From: Polynucleobacter sp. UK-Kesae-W10
GTDB lineage: Bacteria; Pseudomonadota; Gammaproteobacteria; Burkholderiales; Burkholderiaceae
Assembly: GCF_018881575.1 (NCBI RefSeq)
Contig: NZ_JACVQB010000003.1
Location: forward strand, 1 to 64,000
Length of the DNA stretch: 64,000 bases
Direction: 5' to 3'
The stretch's first letter is position 1. Every line of letters begins with the position of its first letter. Position numbers and translations under genes: made by a program. The notes beneath the pieces are model-generated. The model worked only from the letters and a program-made list of their open reading frames with translations, was not told where the DNA came from and searched no databases. Of this stretch, positions 29,069 to 38,157 are shown in pieces.

Positions 29069-29592
29069 GCAATACACATTCAAGCTTCTTGAAAGAGATG
29101 GGGATCACCGAGTGGACGTCTCGCGATGCGGTGCCCACATCAAGCGTGACCGTGATAGAGGCTTCTCCTGTCAATACAGAGCCTTCAGAACCTCGGGAGC
29201 CCATCTCGCGAGGGCAATGGTGGTTCTTTGGATCGCAGCCCCAGGGTGAGGCGCAAATTCTGTTCCAAAATATCATCCGTGTTCTAGGTCTCTCTAGCCA
29301 TGACTGGTCTTGGAAAAGTGCTAATGAGGATTTATCCAAACTTTCACTTCCGGATAGCGGGCTGCCAGTTGTAGCTTTTGCTTTTGGTGGGTCGGTAGCT
29401 CAAAAAATTACCGGTGAGCGTGATCCTCTTCCTCAGCTACGCGAAACCATTCTTGCCTTAAATACCAATGGCGATGAAGAAATTCCGGTTGTCGCTACGT
29501 TTGATTTGGCTGCATTAGCAAGCAGGACCAAAGATAAAGCCTTGCTTTGGCAAGATCTCCTGCTGGCAAAATCTGTACTGCAAAACAGTTAA
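29065..29592 (+). CDS. Degenerate family 4 uracil-DNA glycosylase-like protein
   Basis: A 175-residue protein in the place where related bacteria often carry a family 4 uracil-DNA glycosylase. Three blocks align by eye to that enzyme: QWWFFGSQPQGEAQ to the RWLFVGEAPG block, LPVVAFAFGGSVAQKI to the LIVALGRFAAQSL block, and IPVVATFDLAALASRTKD to the PVIVTYHPAYLLR block. The catalytic GEAPG, the HPAYLL histidine and the four cluster cysteines are all absent; the protein appears to contain no Cys. It is open end to end and ATGA-coupled to rimI, so it is probably a maintained pseudoenzyme with a non-catalytic role, or a gene in decay. Confidence 0.6.
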   Translation: MSNTHSSFLKEMGITEWTSRDAVPTSSVTVIEASPVNTEPSEPREPISRGQWWFFGSQPQGEAQILFQNIIRVLGLSSHDWSWKSANEDLSKLSLPDSGLPVVAFAFGGSVAQKITGERDPLPQLRETILALNTNGDEEIPVVATFDLAALASRTKDKALLWQDLLLAKSVLQNS

Positions 29593-29646
29593 TTGTTTGA
29601 TTGTCTGATAGGCCCTAAAGCCCTGTTTTAATGGGCTAAACAGCTT

Positions 29647-30966
29647 TCAATGCTTGTGCTCACCAATCAAGTGCATGGAGTCATATTCAGCTTGATTGCG
29701 CTCATGTCGTTTAATCACAAGCCACATGATGATGCTAACTGCCACACCAAAGCCAATGATTACCGCTTGAATGGGTGCATCTAACCAGATCAATAATGAA
29801 TAGACCATGAGCATGACTAATACAGAAATATTCTCATTGAAGTTTTGTACTGCAATCGAGTGACCAGCAGACATTAGAACGTGACCGCGATGTTGCAGCA
29901 ATGCATTCATCGGAACAACAAAATAGCCAGCTAGCCAACCCACCAAAACCAATAAGAAATAGGCTGGCAATAGATTGAGTGAAATCTGAAACTTGCCAAT
30001 CGATAGGATAGAAGTATCAGGCAGCATGTCAGAGTTATAGACTGCCATCACACACACCACTAAGCCCATGGCAATGCCATAAGGCAGGACATTGAGCGAC
30101 TTTCGCAAGGGTACGCGCCAAGCAGCCCAGACGGCGCCACCGGCCACACCTACTGCAGAGATGGCTTGCAAAATAGCACCTTGAGACAGATTCATATGTA
30201 AGGCAACCTGAGCCCACTTAATCACAATAAATTGCAAAGTGGCTCCCGCTCCCCAGAACAACGTGGTTACCGCTAAAGAGATCTGACCTAAGCGGTCATC
30301 CCACAGGGTTTTAAAGCAAATCGCAAAGTCTTTTATGAGTGCAATCGGGTTTGTTTTTTGGGAAACGTAGCGCGCGCCCGTATCTGGAATCTTCAGGTTG
30401 ATCAGCGCGGCAACAACATAAATCATCATGATGATGAGAATGGCTGATTCTGCGGGTGTATCAATCCCGGTAGTGATGTTAGGAACGTCCAAAGCAAGCA
30501 AGGTTTGAGAAACCGTTGTACTAATGAGTACACCACCTAAAACCGTTCCCAAAATAATGGAGCTGACGGTTAAACCCTCAATCCAGCCATTGGCAGCTAC
30601 CAATTTCTCGGGCGGGAGTAATTCAGTAAGAATGCCGTATTTAGCAGGTGAATACGCAGCCGCACCCAGTCCAACAATGGCATAAGACAGGAGAGGGTGG
30701 CCGCCCACAAGCATAGCCACACAGCCTACAAATTTAATCGTATTGGTAATAAACATGACATTGCCCTTGGGGCGGGAATCTGCGAAAGCACCGACAAAGG
30801 CAGCCAGCAGAACATAGGACAATACGAAGAATAATTTGAGTAAAGGAGTCATCCAGGCCGGAGCATTGAGCTGGACCAGGAGGGCAATTGCTGCTATGAG
30901 CAGGGCGTTATCAGCAAGCGACGAAAAAAATTGCGCCGCCATAATGATGTAAAAACTACGGTTCAT
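29647..30966 (-). CDS. lplT: Lysophospholipid transporter (MFS, LplT-type)
   Basis: A 439-residue, 12-TM MFS permease of the LplT group, which flips lysophospholipids inward for re-acylation. The N-terminus MNRSFYIIMAAQFFSSLADNALLIAAIALL and LLAAFVGAFADSRPKGNVMFITN are characteristic. GHVLMSAGHSIAVQNFNEN near the C-terminus is the LplT-type signature. The acyltransferase partner (aas) is not here. The ATG lacks a Shine-Dalgarno; TAGATT (minus, 30973-30978) ends 6 nt upstream. Confidence 0.85.
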   Translation of the reverse strand: MNRSFYIIMAAQFFSSLADNALLIAAIALLVQLNAPAWMTPLLKLFFVLSYVLLAAFVGAFADSRPKGNVMFITNTIKFVGCVAMLVGGHPLLSYAIVGLGAAAYSPAKYGILTELLPPEKLVAANGWIEGLTVSSIILGTVLGGVLISTTVSQTLLALDVPNITTGIDTPAESAILIIMMIYVVAALINLKIPDTGARYVSQKTNPIALIKDFAICFKTLWDDRLGQISLAVTTLFWGAGATLQFIVIKWAQVALHMNLSQGAILQAISAVGVAGGAVWAAWRVPLRKSLNVLPYGIAMGLVVCVMAVYNSDMLPDTSILSIGKFQISLNLLPAYFLLVLVGWLAGYFVVPMNALLQHRGHVLMSAGHSIAVQNFNENISVLVMLMVYSLLIWLDAPIQAVIIGFGVAVSIIMWLVIKRHERNQAEYDSMHLIGEHKH

Positions 30967-30972
30967 TCGTAC

Positions 30973-30978
30973 AATCTA
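30973..30978 (-). promoter_or_regulatory. -10-like hexamer abutting lplT start
   Basis: TAGATT on the minus strand (4/6 to TATAAT), 6 nt before the ATG at 30966; predicted transcription starts at the A of the ATG. Part of the recurrent leaderless pattern. Confidence 0.35.
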
Positions 30979-31016
30979 GTCATTACTGCAATTAAAACAT
31001 GAAAGGAGGGGTGGAT

Positions 31017-32138
31017 ATGGGTGCTTCAGCTAGTGGCTTGATTAATAGACCAATTTTGGCATCTATTCATACACAGGCCTTTCAGCATAACTTAAACCGG
31101 GTGCGGGAGCTCGCTCCAGAGTCCAAAATCTGGGCTGTCATTAAGGCACGCGCCTACGGCCATTGTTTTGATGCTGCCCTAAAAGGCCTTACTGCCACCG
31201 ATGGTTTTGCCTTATTGGACATTCAAGATGCCGTTTGGCTCAGGGAGCATGGATGGCAGGGTCGCATTTTGCTCTTAGAGGGGTTTTTTCATGAGAATGA
31301 GCTCGATCTTGCCCAAGAACTGCATTGTGATTTAGTGGTGCATTGTGACGCTCAGCTCGAATGGCTGGAGCACTATGCAGAAAAAGGGCATTCTCCCTTT
31401 AACCTATTTTTAAAAATGAATACCGGCATGAATCGATTAGGATTCAAGCCATCCGCCTATCGCACTGCATTTCATCGCTTGCATGCTTGCGGCTATCGGA
31501 TGCACCACATGACCCATTTTGCAAATGCAGATCAGATTGGTCAACAGCCAACGGTAGATAGTCAGGTCGAGTTATTTAATCAAACGATTGATGGTCTAGA
31601 GGGGCCAACTTCCTTGGCCAATTCAGCAGCCATTCTTTGGCATCGCAATACGTTAGGTGATTGGGTTCGCCCTGGCATCATGCTTTATGGCGCCTCTCCA
31701 ACGGGTTTATTTTCTGATATTGAACATGCACATTTGCAGGCAGTGATGCAGCTGCATAGCGAAATTATTGATATTCAAGAGCTCGAGAAGGGTGATCGTA
31801 TTGGTTATGGTGGGCGCTATGAAGCGGCTGAGCCGATGCGGGTGGGTATTGTGGCTTGCGGTTATGCCGATGGATATCCACGTCATGCTAAGGATGGCAC
31901 GCCGGTATGGGTGGGTGATGCGATTGGCAATGGCGGCGCCATTTGCCCCATCGTCGGAAGAGTTTCGATGGATATGTTGACGGTGGATTTGCGCAATGTT
32001 CCGGGAGCAAAAATTGGTAGTGTTGTTGAGCTCTGGGGCGATCGGGTGCCAGTAGATGTAGTTGCGCAAAGTAGTGACACGATTGGCTACGAATTACTTT
32101 GTGCGGTTGCGCCGCGTGTGCCAGTTGCTATTAAGTAG
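31017..32138 (+). CDS. alr: Alanine racemase
   Basis: A PLP enzyme making D-alanine for peptidoglycan. The PLP lysine motif reads AVIKARAYGH (usually AVVKANAYGH). The second catalytic residue is Tyr in DRIGYGGRYEA, and the C-terminal beta domain carries GRVSMDMLTVDL. I start at ATG 31017 rather than 30999, because a strong Shine-Dalgarno AAAGGAGG (31002-31009) lies 7 nt before 31017 and inside the longer frame. That yields 373 residues, normal length. Confidence 0.94.
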   Translation: MGASASGLINRPILASIHTQAFQHNLNRVRELAPESKIWAVIKARAYGHCFDAALKGLTATDGFALLDIQDAVWLREHGWQGRILLLEGFFHENELDLAQELHCDLVVHCDAQLEWLEHYAEKGHSPFNLFLKMNTGMNRLGFKPSAYRTAFHRLHACGYRMHHMTHFANADQIGQQPTVDSQVELFNQTIDGLEGPTSLANSAAILWHRNTLGDWVRPGIMLYGASPTGLFSDIEHAHLQAVMQLHSEIIDIQELEKGDRIGYGGRYEAAEPMRVGIVACGYADGYPRHAKDGTPVWVGDAIGNGGAICPIVGRVSMDMLTVDLRNVPGAKIGSVVELWGDRVPVDVVAQSSDTIGYELLCAVAPRVPVAIK

Positions 32139-32188
32139 GGTACTCACTTGCAAAAAGATGCGATCACCACTTTGGTGATGTCCAAATA

Positions 32189-32216
32189 AAAAATCCTCTA
32201 GCAGTAGAGGATTTTT
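32189..32216. terminator. Bidirectional intrinsic terminator between alr and bamD
   Basis: Twelve-bp stem AAAAATCCTCTA (32189-32200) / TAGAGGATTTTT (32205-32216) with GCAG loop. A-tract on one side and T-tract on the other allow it to end both the plus-strand alr and the convergent bamD messages. A smaller hairpin, ATCACCA-CTT-TGGTGAT, lies just upstream (about 32163-32179). Confidence 0.88.
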
Positions 32217-32244
32217 TATTGGTAAAACAATCTTCAGTAAGGTA

Positions 32245-33129
32245 TTACTTATTCCAGATCTGCCACCATCTACGCTCTTTTTGCACACGCTGTCCAGTTT
32301 CCAGCATTGGGCTATCCGGGAAGTTCAGTTTAAATACCCGTGCAGTGTCATTACTCAATTGAGTCATGCCCAATTTTTCATAAGACTTCGTCAGAATGTA
32401 GAGCGCTTCTTCTACGGCAGGGGCACGGTCGTAGTCCCGAATCACGAGCTGAGCACGATTGGCTGCAGCCAGGTAAGCGCCGCGTTGATAGTAGAAGCGC
32501 GCCACAATTACATCCGCTTCAGCCAGCGAGTTCACGATATAGCGCATCCGATCCAAAGAATCAGGGGCGTATTTACTGTCGGGGAAACGTTCAACAACAA
32601 CCTTAAATGATTCGAACGCCTCTTTTGCAGCCTTAGGGTCACGCTCACTCAGGTCTTGACCGGTAAATTTACCCAGCCAACCCAAATCGTCATTAAAGGT
32701 AATTAGGCCTTTGAGGTAATAGGCGTAATCTAAAGTAGGACTGCCTTGATGTAACTTAATAAAGCGGTCGATAGCCACCAATGCTTGTGCTTGTTCTTGT
32801 GCTTTCCAATAACAGTAAGCCGCATTAATTTGCGCCTGCTGTGAATAAGGTCCAAAAGGAAAGCGGGCCTCGAGTTTGTCAAAGTATTTGCCGCACTTGG
32901 CATAGTCGGCATCATTGAGTTTGTCAGTCGCTTCAGAGTACAGCTTCGATTCTGACCAAATATCGGTGTCGTCTTTTTGACCATCACTACCCGCGCAGCC
33001 GGATAACAGTAGGGCGCTCACAAAGGCAATGATTAGCGCAGATGTACCCAAGCTAAAGAGGGAAAATCGCCTTTGGGCCGCAGATGACCCAGTAAGCCTT
33101 AAACTGGCGTCTGATATTACGTCGGACAT
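32245..33129 (-). CDS. bamD: Outer-membrane assembly lipoprotein BamD
   Basis: An essential BAM-complex lipoprotein folding beta-barrel proteins. The lipobox LLSGC puts the lipidated Cys at residue 45 when starting at ATG 33129, after an unusually long charged N-region containing Arg-Arg. The mature part is a TPR-repeat protein: YSEATDKLNDADYAKCGKYFD, RFPFGPYSQQAQI, YYLKGLITFN, SKYAPDSLDRM and GAYLAAANRAQLV are the expected BamD blocks. Starts at 33156 and 33129 are both possible; the former would overlap the rluD start by 7 bp. Confidence 0.93.
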   Translation of the reverse strand: MSDVISDASLRLTGSSAAQRRFSLFSLGTSALIIAFVSALLLSGCAGSDGQKDDTDIWSESKLYSEATDKLNDADYAKCGKYFDKLEARFPFGPYSQQAQINAAYCYWKAQEQAQALVAIDRFIKLHQGSPTLDYAYYLKGLITFNDDLGWLGKFTGQDLSERDPKAAKEAFESFKVVVERFPDSKYAPDSLDRMRYIVNSLAEADVIVARFYYQRGAYLAAANRAQLVIRDYDRAPAVEEALYILTKSYEKLGMTQLSNDTARVFKLNFPDSPMLETGQRVQKERRWWQIWNK

Positions 33130-33149
33130 AACTGAAAGGCTCTTTAAGC

Positions 33150-34196
33150 GTGGCATTGCCGCAAACTCCTGATTCGAATCCCATTGATTATATCGATGAA
33201 GAGGATTTCATCTCCCTGGATATACCCATGGAGATGGCCGGCGAACGTCTGGACAAGGTGCTGGCTGGGTCTTTGCCGGATTATTCCCGAAATAGGCTCA
33301 AAACCTGGGTTGAAGCTGGTGCTGTCATGGTGGATGGCAAGGTGACCAAGGCGCGCTATCTATTAAGGGGTGGTGAGAGTATTAAGGTATTTCCTCAGGA
33401 AATGCCGGAGCAATTTGCTTTTAGTCCTGAAAACATCCCTTTGGATGTGGTTTATGAGGACGATTCGATCATTGTGATCAATAAGCCCCCTGGATTGGTG
33501 GTGCATCCAGCTGCCGGCAATTGGTCTGGCACCTTACTAAATGGACTGCTATTTCGTTACCCAGAGCTCAAATCACTGCCGCGCGCTGGCATAGTGCATC
33601 GCCTTGATAAAGATACTTCTGGGTTGATGGTAGTTGCTCGAACTGCACAAGCTCAGACTGCCTTAGTGCGACAACTTCAAGAAAGAACAGTCGGTAGACG
33701 TTATTTAGCTTGGGTATGGGGAAATGCGCCAAGCCAGGGAAAAGTGCTGGCATCTGTGGGACGTGATCAACGCGATCGACTCAAAATGGCAGCTGGCTCG
33801 CCTCAGGGAAAGCCGGCTGCTACGGTCTTTCGACGTTTGGCTAAGGGTGAGTTTTTAGAGTCACCCGTTGCCTTACTGGAGTGTCGACTGGAGACAGGTC
33901 GCACGCATCAGATTCGCGTCCATCTCGAATCCCTCGGATTTCCTTTGTTGGGTGATCCGGTGTATCGCAAAAAAACCCCTGGTGCTGCCAAGACCTTGCC
34001 GTTTGAGCGCCAAGCTTTACATGCCTTTGCATTAAGTTTGCAGCACCCAGTGCATCATGAGCTAGTGAGCTGGTTTCGCTTGCCACCCACAGATTTAATG
34101 ACGCTAATTCCCCAGCTAGGGATGACGGAATCTGACCTTCCGCAAGAGGCTGCCACATTGGCCTCAATTCATCACGAGATTCCCGCATCTTCATGA
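33150..34196 (+). CDS. rluD: 23S rRNA pseudouridine synthase RluD
   Basis: Makes pseudouridines 1911/1915/1917 in helix 69 of 23S rRNA. An S4 RNA-binding domain covers about residues 25-95 (RLDKVLAGSLPDYSRNRLKTW). The RluA-type catalytic motif is IVHRLDKDTSGLMVVAR with the nucleophilic Asp. Later signatures are GRTHQIRVHLESLGFPLLGDPVY and ERQALHAFALSLQHP. It begins with GTG at 33150; the next ATG would cut into the N-terminal region. Length 348, coupled to pgeF by ATGA. Confidence 0.93.
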   Translation: MALPQTPDSNPIDYIDEEDFISLDIPMEMAGERLDKVLAGSLPDYSRNRLKTWVEAGAVMVDGKVTKARYLLRGGESIKVFPQEMPEQFAFSPENIPLDVVYEDDSIIVINKPPGLVVHPAAGNWSGTLLNGLLFRYPELKSLPRAGIVHRLDKDTSGLMVVARTAQAQTALVRQLQERTVGRRYLAWVWGNAPSQGKVLASVGRDQRDRLKMAAGSPQGKPAATVFRRLAKGEFLESPVALLECRLETGRTHQIRVHLESLGFPLLGDPVYRKKTPGAAKTLPFERQALHAFALSLQHPVHHELVSWFRLPPTDLMTLIPQLGMTESDLPQEAATLASIHHEIPASS

Positions 34197-34948
34197 GTGA
34201 TATAGAGCAGGGGTTTATCGTGCCCCAGTGGCCCGTAGTTACTGCAGTGCAATCGCTGGTGAGCACTCGTCTTGGTGGTGTCAGCCCAAGTCCCTATGCA
34301 TCCTTGAATTTGGGCGATCATGTGGGTGATGACCCTCGCAATGTCAAAATCAATCGTGCGCATATTCGCAGTCAACTACCTGCTGAGCCGATTTGGTTGC
34401 AGCAAGTTCACGGCACCAAAGTCAGCACACCTCAAATGCGAATTGCGGAGGCTGACGCTAGCGTTAGTAATATTCCCCATGATGTATTGGTCATCATGAC
34501 CGCTGATTGCTTACCCGTTCTTTTTGCGAATCGTTTTGGCACTGTGATTGGGGCAGCCCATGCTGGCTGGAGGGGTTTATGTGCTGGCGTATTAGAAAAC
34601 ACGATTGCCGAAATGAGAAAGCTAACGTCGCAGTCTCCCGCAGATGAAATTCTCGCGTGGCTGGGTCCAGCTATAGGCCCAACTGCATTTGAGGTTGGTC
34701 AGGATGTTGTTGATGCTTTTCATGCTCATCCAGTAGCAGTAAAACCAAACGCATTTATTGCGATCGATCAAAAGCCAGGAAAGTATTTGGCCAACATCTA
34801 TTTGCTTGCCAGATCACGACTTGAGGCCAGTGGTGTGACAGCAATTTATGGCGGTGACTTTTGTACTGTGTCTCAGTCTGAACAATTTTTCTCTTATCGT
34901 CGTGATGGCGTAACTGGTAGATTTGCTAGCTTCATTTGGATTGACTGA
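34193..34948 (+). CDS. pgeF: Purine nucleoside phosphorylase-type PgeF (laccase-domain) protein
   Basis: A 251-residue multicopper-like 'laccase domain' (YfiH) protein. Members act on peptidoglycan edit (PgeF) and some as purine nucleoside phosphorylase/deaminase. The zinc ligands are in IMTADCLPVLF (Cys) and GAAHAGWRGL (His), with a further His expected C-terminally. WLGPAIGPTAFEVGQDV is typical. The start overlaps the rluD stop, a pairing common in proteobacteria. Confidence 0.88.
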   Translation: MSDIEQGFIVPQWPVVTAVQSLVSTRLGGVSPSPYASLNLGDHVGDDPRNVKINRAHIRSQLPAEPIWLQQVHGTKVSTPQMRIAEADASVSNIPHDVLVIMTADCLPVLFANRFGTVIGAAHAGWRGLCAGVLENTIAEMRKLTSQSPADEILAWLGPAIGPTAFEVGQDVVDAFHAHPVAVKPNAFIAIDQKPGKYLANIYLLARSRLEASGVTAIYGGDFCTVSQSEQFFSYRRDGVTGRFASFIWID

Positions 34949-35078
34949 CCCAACAGTTAGATTTATTCATCTAATTAGTGAGGGTTACTACTAGCTTATT
35001 CCTCAGGCTAGGGTTATTGCGTATAACTCTATGGGTCTTATGGATGGAGAATGTCTTTACTTAATTCAAGAGACTACT

Positions 35079-36701
35079 ATGTTTGCAGGCATGAATCCCG
35101 GTGCAACGCCTTCTTTGGCGCCACACCATATGGCATTAATTCCGCAGGAACGCTTGGCAGAAATTCAGAAAGAATATTTTACCGAGCTCGCGCACATTGC
35201 CACTAATCCAGAAGCGATTGAAGTGAAAGATCGTCGCTTTGCAGGTAAGGCCTGGCATTCCTCTTGGAGCAAAGTGATTGCGGCCACCTATTTACTCAAT
35301 TCAAAGCATCTGATGTCGCTTGCAAAAGCGGTTGAAACTGACGAAAAATCACGTCAAAAGATTTTGTTCACAACAGAGCAAATGATTGATGCTTTGTCCC
35401 CATCTAATTTTATTGCTACCAATCCAGAAGTATTAGAAAACATTATTAGTACCCAAGGTCAATCCATTCAAAAAGGGATTGTGAATTTATTGGGGGATAT
35501 GAAAAAAGGGAAAGTCTCGATAACCGATGAGAGCGCCTTTGAAGTAGGTAAGAACATCGCCACCACTGAAGGTCATGTCGTTTTTCGGAATGAATTGTTT
35601 GAGTTGATTCAATACACGCCATTAACTGAAACGGTATTTGAGCGTCCATATCTGATGGTGCCACCATGTATCAACAAGTATTACATCCTCGATTTGCAGC
35701 CGGATAATTCCGTGGTGCGTCATATGGTTGCTCAAGGACACACCGTATTTTTGGTGTCCTGGAAAAATCCCGATGCTGCGATGGCGCAAGTCAGCTGGGA
35801 AGATTACGTCGGTAAAGGTGTGATTAAAGCCATTGAGGTAGTTAAAGATATTAGCGAGTCTAAGAAGATTAATATTCTGGGCTTTTGCGTAGGCGGAACC
35901 CTCACCACATCGGCATTAGCTGTATTAGCCGCAAGGGATGAACATCCTGCTGCAAGCCTTACGCTCTTTACCACTTTGCTGGACTTCTCCAATACCGGTG
36001 TCTTAGATGTCTTTATTGATGAGGGCATGGTCGAGATGCGCGAGAACACCATCGGCGGTAAGGGTGGCTCTTACGGCATGATGTCCGGCCTGGACTTGGG
36101 CAATACGTTTTCATTCTTACGCCCCAATGATTTAGTTTGGAACTATGTTGTAGAGAATTACCTCAAAGGAAATTCTCCGCCGCCATTTGATTTGCTGTAT
36201 TGGAATGGGGATTCAACCAACTTGCCGGGCAATATGTATTGCTGGTATTTGCGTCATACCTATTTGCAAAATGACTTGGTCAAGCCGGGCAAGCTCACTA
36301 TTTGTGGCGAGAAAATTGATCTGGGAAAAATTAAATGCCCTGCCTATTTATATGCTTCGCATGAGGATCATATTGTTCCTTGGCAGTCTGCTTACGAATC
36401 GACACACATCCTCAAGGGTAAGAATCGCTTTGTATTAGGCGCTTCGGGTCATATTGCTGGTGTAATTAATCCACCCGCTAAAAATAAACGCTATTACTTT
36501 GAAAATAATGCCATCGCCCCAACAGCAGAAGAGTGGCTAGAGGGTGCGAAACAAATTCCAGGTAGTTGGTGGCCCAACTACACCAAATGGCTTGAGCAAT
36601 TTGGCGGTGAACAAAAGCCAGCGAGCAAGACTTTTGGTAACGCTAAATACAAACAGCTGGAGGCTGCTCCAGGCGTGTACGTCAAAGAAAAAGCAGCATA
36701 A
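35079..36701 (+). CDS. phaC: Polyhydroxyalkanoate synthase, class I
   Basis: Polymerises 3-hydroxyacyl-CoA (mainly 3-hydroxybutyryl-CoA) into PHA granules. The alpha/beta-hydrolase core carries the lipase-like box GFCVGGT with catalytic Cys270, the Asp in SHEDHIVPW and the His in GASGHIAGVINPP. VPPCINKYYILDLQPDNS is typical of class I synthases. I start at 35079 (MFAGMNP), preceded by AAGAGAC. An earlier ATG at 35031 adds 16 untypical residues. Length about 540, slightly shorter than the 589 of Cupriavidus. It heads the pha cluster. Confidence 0.95.
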   Translation: MFAGMNPGATPSLAPHHMALIPQERLAEIQKEYFTELAHIATNPEAIEVKDRRFAGKAWHSSWSKVIAATYLLNSKHLMSLAKAVETDEKSRQKILFTTEQMIDALSPSNFIATNPEVLENIISTQGQSIQKGIVNLLGDMKKGKVSITDESAFEVGKNIATTEGHVVFRNELFELIQYTPLTETVFERPYLMVPPCINKYYILDLQPDNSVVRHMVAQGHTVFLVSWKNPDAAMAQVSWEDYVGKGVIKAIEVVKDISESKKINILGFCVGGTLTTSALAVLAARDEHPAASLTLFTTLLDFSNTGVLDVFIDEGMVEMRENTIGGKGGSYGMMSGLDLGNTFSFLRPNDLVWNYVVENYLKGNSPPPFDLLYWNGDSTNLPGNMYCWYLRHTYLQNDLVKPGKLTICGEKIDLGKIKCPAYLYASHEDHIVPWQSAYESTHILKGKNRFVLGASGHIAGVINPPAKNKRYYFENNAIAPTAEEWLEGAKQIPGSWWPNYTKWLEQFGGEQKPASKTFGNAKYKQLEAAPGVYVKEKAA

Positions 36702-36743
36702 ACAGATCAACAATTAACGCAGCTCATTAACAAGGGGAAAGTG

Positions 36744-37484
36744 ATGTCTCAAAAAGTCGCATACGTAACTGGTGGTATGGGTGGTATCGGTACCGCTATT
36801 TGCCAACGCTTGGCAAAAGATGGATTTAAGGTGATTGCCGGCTGTGGTCCAAATTCACCACGTAAAGATCGCTGGATTGCAGAGCAAAAAGCCCTTGGTT
36901 ATGACTTCATTGCCTCCGAAGGCAACGTTTCTGACTGGGACAGCACTGTCGCTGCCTTTGAAAAGGTAAAAGCGGAAGTCGGCCGTGTCGACGTCTTGGT
37001 AAACAATGCTGGTATTACGCGTGACAGCGTATTCCGCAAGATGACCCCTGATGCTTGGAAGGCTGTGATCGACACCAACCTAAATTCTTTGTTCAACGTT
37101 ACCAAACAAGTGATTGATGGCATGGTTGACAACAACTGGGGCCGCATCATCAATATCTCCTCTGTAAATGGACAAAAAGGCCAGTTTGGTCAGGCTAATT
37201 ACTCCACCGCTAAAGCGGGTTTACATGGCTTCACTATGGCCTTGGCTCAAGAAGTAGCTACTAAGGGTGTTACTGTCAATACGGTTTCTCCTGGCTACAT
37301 CGGCACCGATATGGTTAAGGCTATTCGTGAAGATGTTTTGGAGAAGATTGTTGCTGGTATTCCAGTCAAACGTTTGGGTACTCCAGATGAAATCGCTTCG
37401 ATTTGCTGCTGGATTGCATCCGAGGATGGTGGATACGCTACCGGGGCAGACTTCTCCCTCAATGGCGGTATTCACACTGGCTAA
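36744..37484 (+). CDS. phaB: Acetoacetyl-CoA reductase
   Basis: An SDR enzyme reducing acetoacetyl-CoA to (R)-3-hydroxybutyryl-CoA with NADPH. TGGMGGIGTAI is the cofactor loop (TGxxxGxG), NNAGITRD follows, and the catalytic Ser-Tyr-Lys is in ISSVNGQKGQFGQANYSTAKAG. The ATG at 36744 is preceded by AAGGGGAAAG; a GTG lies just before it at 36741. The length, 246, equals PhaB of Cupriavidus. Confidence 0.95.
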   Translation: MSQKVAYVTGGMGGIGTAICQRLAKDGFKVIAGCGPNSPRKDRWIAEQKALGYDFIASEGNVSDWDSTVAAFEKVKAEVGRVDVLVNNAGITRDSVFRKMTPDAWKAVIDTNLNSLFNVTKQVIDGMVDNNWGRIINISSVNGQKGQFGQANYSTAKAGLHGFTMALAQEVATKGVTVNTVSPGYIGTDMVKAIREDVLEKIVAGIPVKRLGTPDEIASICCWIASEDGGYATGADFSLNGGIHTG

Positions 37485-37594
37485 TTTGGCCAAAAATGCA
37501 GTATTGATGGGGCGCAACTCGGCTTATTTACCTTTTGGTCAAACTAGGGATAAACTATGCCGATGTTGCGTTGCAGTAAATAGTAAGGAAAACC

Positions 37595-38155
37595 ATGGCT
37601 ACCCGTACCAAAAAAGCTGGTGAAGATCGGCTCATTAAGAAGTATCCCAATCGCCGTCTCTACGACACTCAGACAAGCACTTATGTGACTTTGTCCGACA
37701 TCAAAAATTTAGTGATGAACAACGAGAGTTTTAAAGTTGTTGACGCCAAAACTGATGAAGATTTAACGCGCAATATTTTGTTGCAAATTATTTTGGAAGA
37801 AGAGGCTGGTGGTGCACCAGTATTTTCTACTCAGATGCTTTCCCAAATTATTCGCTTTTATGGAAATTCCATGCAAGGTTTGATGGGAAATTACCTTGAA
37901 AAGACCATGCAGTCTTTTGTGGATATTCACAATAAACTCGGTGATCAAACTAAAGGTCTTGGTGCTGGCAGCACTCCAGAAGCTTGGTCACAGATGCTCA
38001 ACCTCCAAAACCCACTGATGCAAAATCTGATGGGTAACTATATGGATCAGAGCAAAGACTTGTTTGTCAAAATGCAAGAGCAGATGCAGGGCTCACACAA
38101 TATGTTTGGTGGTTTTCCATTTACACCACAGCCTAACAAAACTGAAAAAGAATAG
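37595..38155 (+). CDS. phaR: PHA synthesis repressor PhaR
   Basis: A 186-residue DNA- and granule-binding autoregulator. The N-terminal PHB/PHA accumulation domain begins [22 protein letters not shown] and continues through [21 protein letters not shown]. The C-terminal part is Gln/Met/Asn-rich and suits granule binding. In related bacteria it represses the phasin gene until PHA forms. Good AAGGA Shine-Dalgarno. Its stop is 2 bp from rimO. Confidence 0.92.
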   Translation: MATRTKKAGEDRLIKKYPNRRLYDTQTSTYVTLSDIKNLVMNNESFKVVDAKTDEDLTRNILLQIILEEEAGGAPVFSTQMLSQIIRFYGNSMQGLMGNYLEKTMQSFVDIHNKLGDQTKGLGAGSTPEAWSQMLNLQNPLMQNLMGNYMDQSKDLFVKMQEQMQGSHNMFGGFPFTPQPNKTEKE

Positions 38156-38157
38156 TT

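Noticed and set aside
29619-29643. Hairpin between the UDG-like gene and lplT
   Set aside because: Only a 5-6 bp stem with no T-tract, and two mutually exclusive pairings are possible; not called as a terminator.
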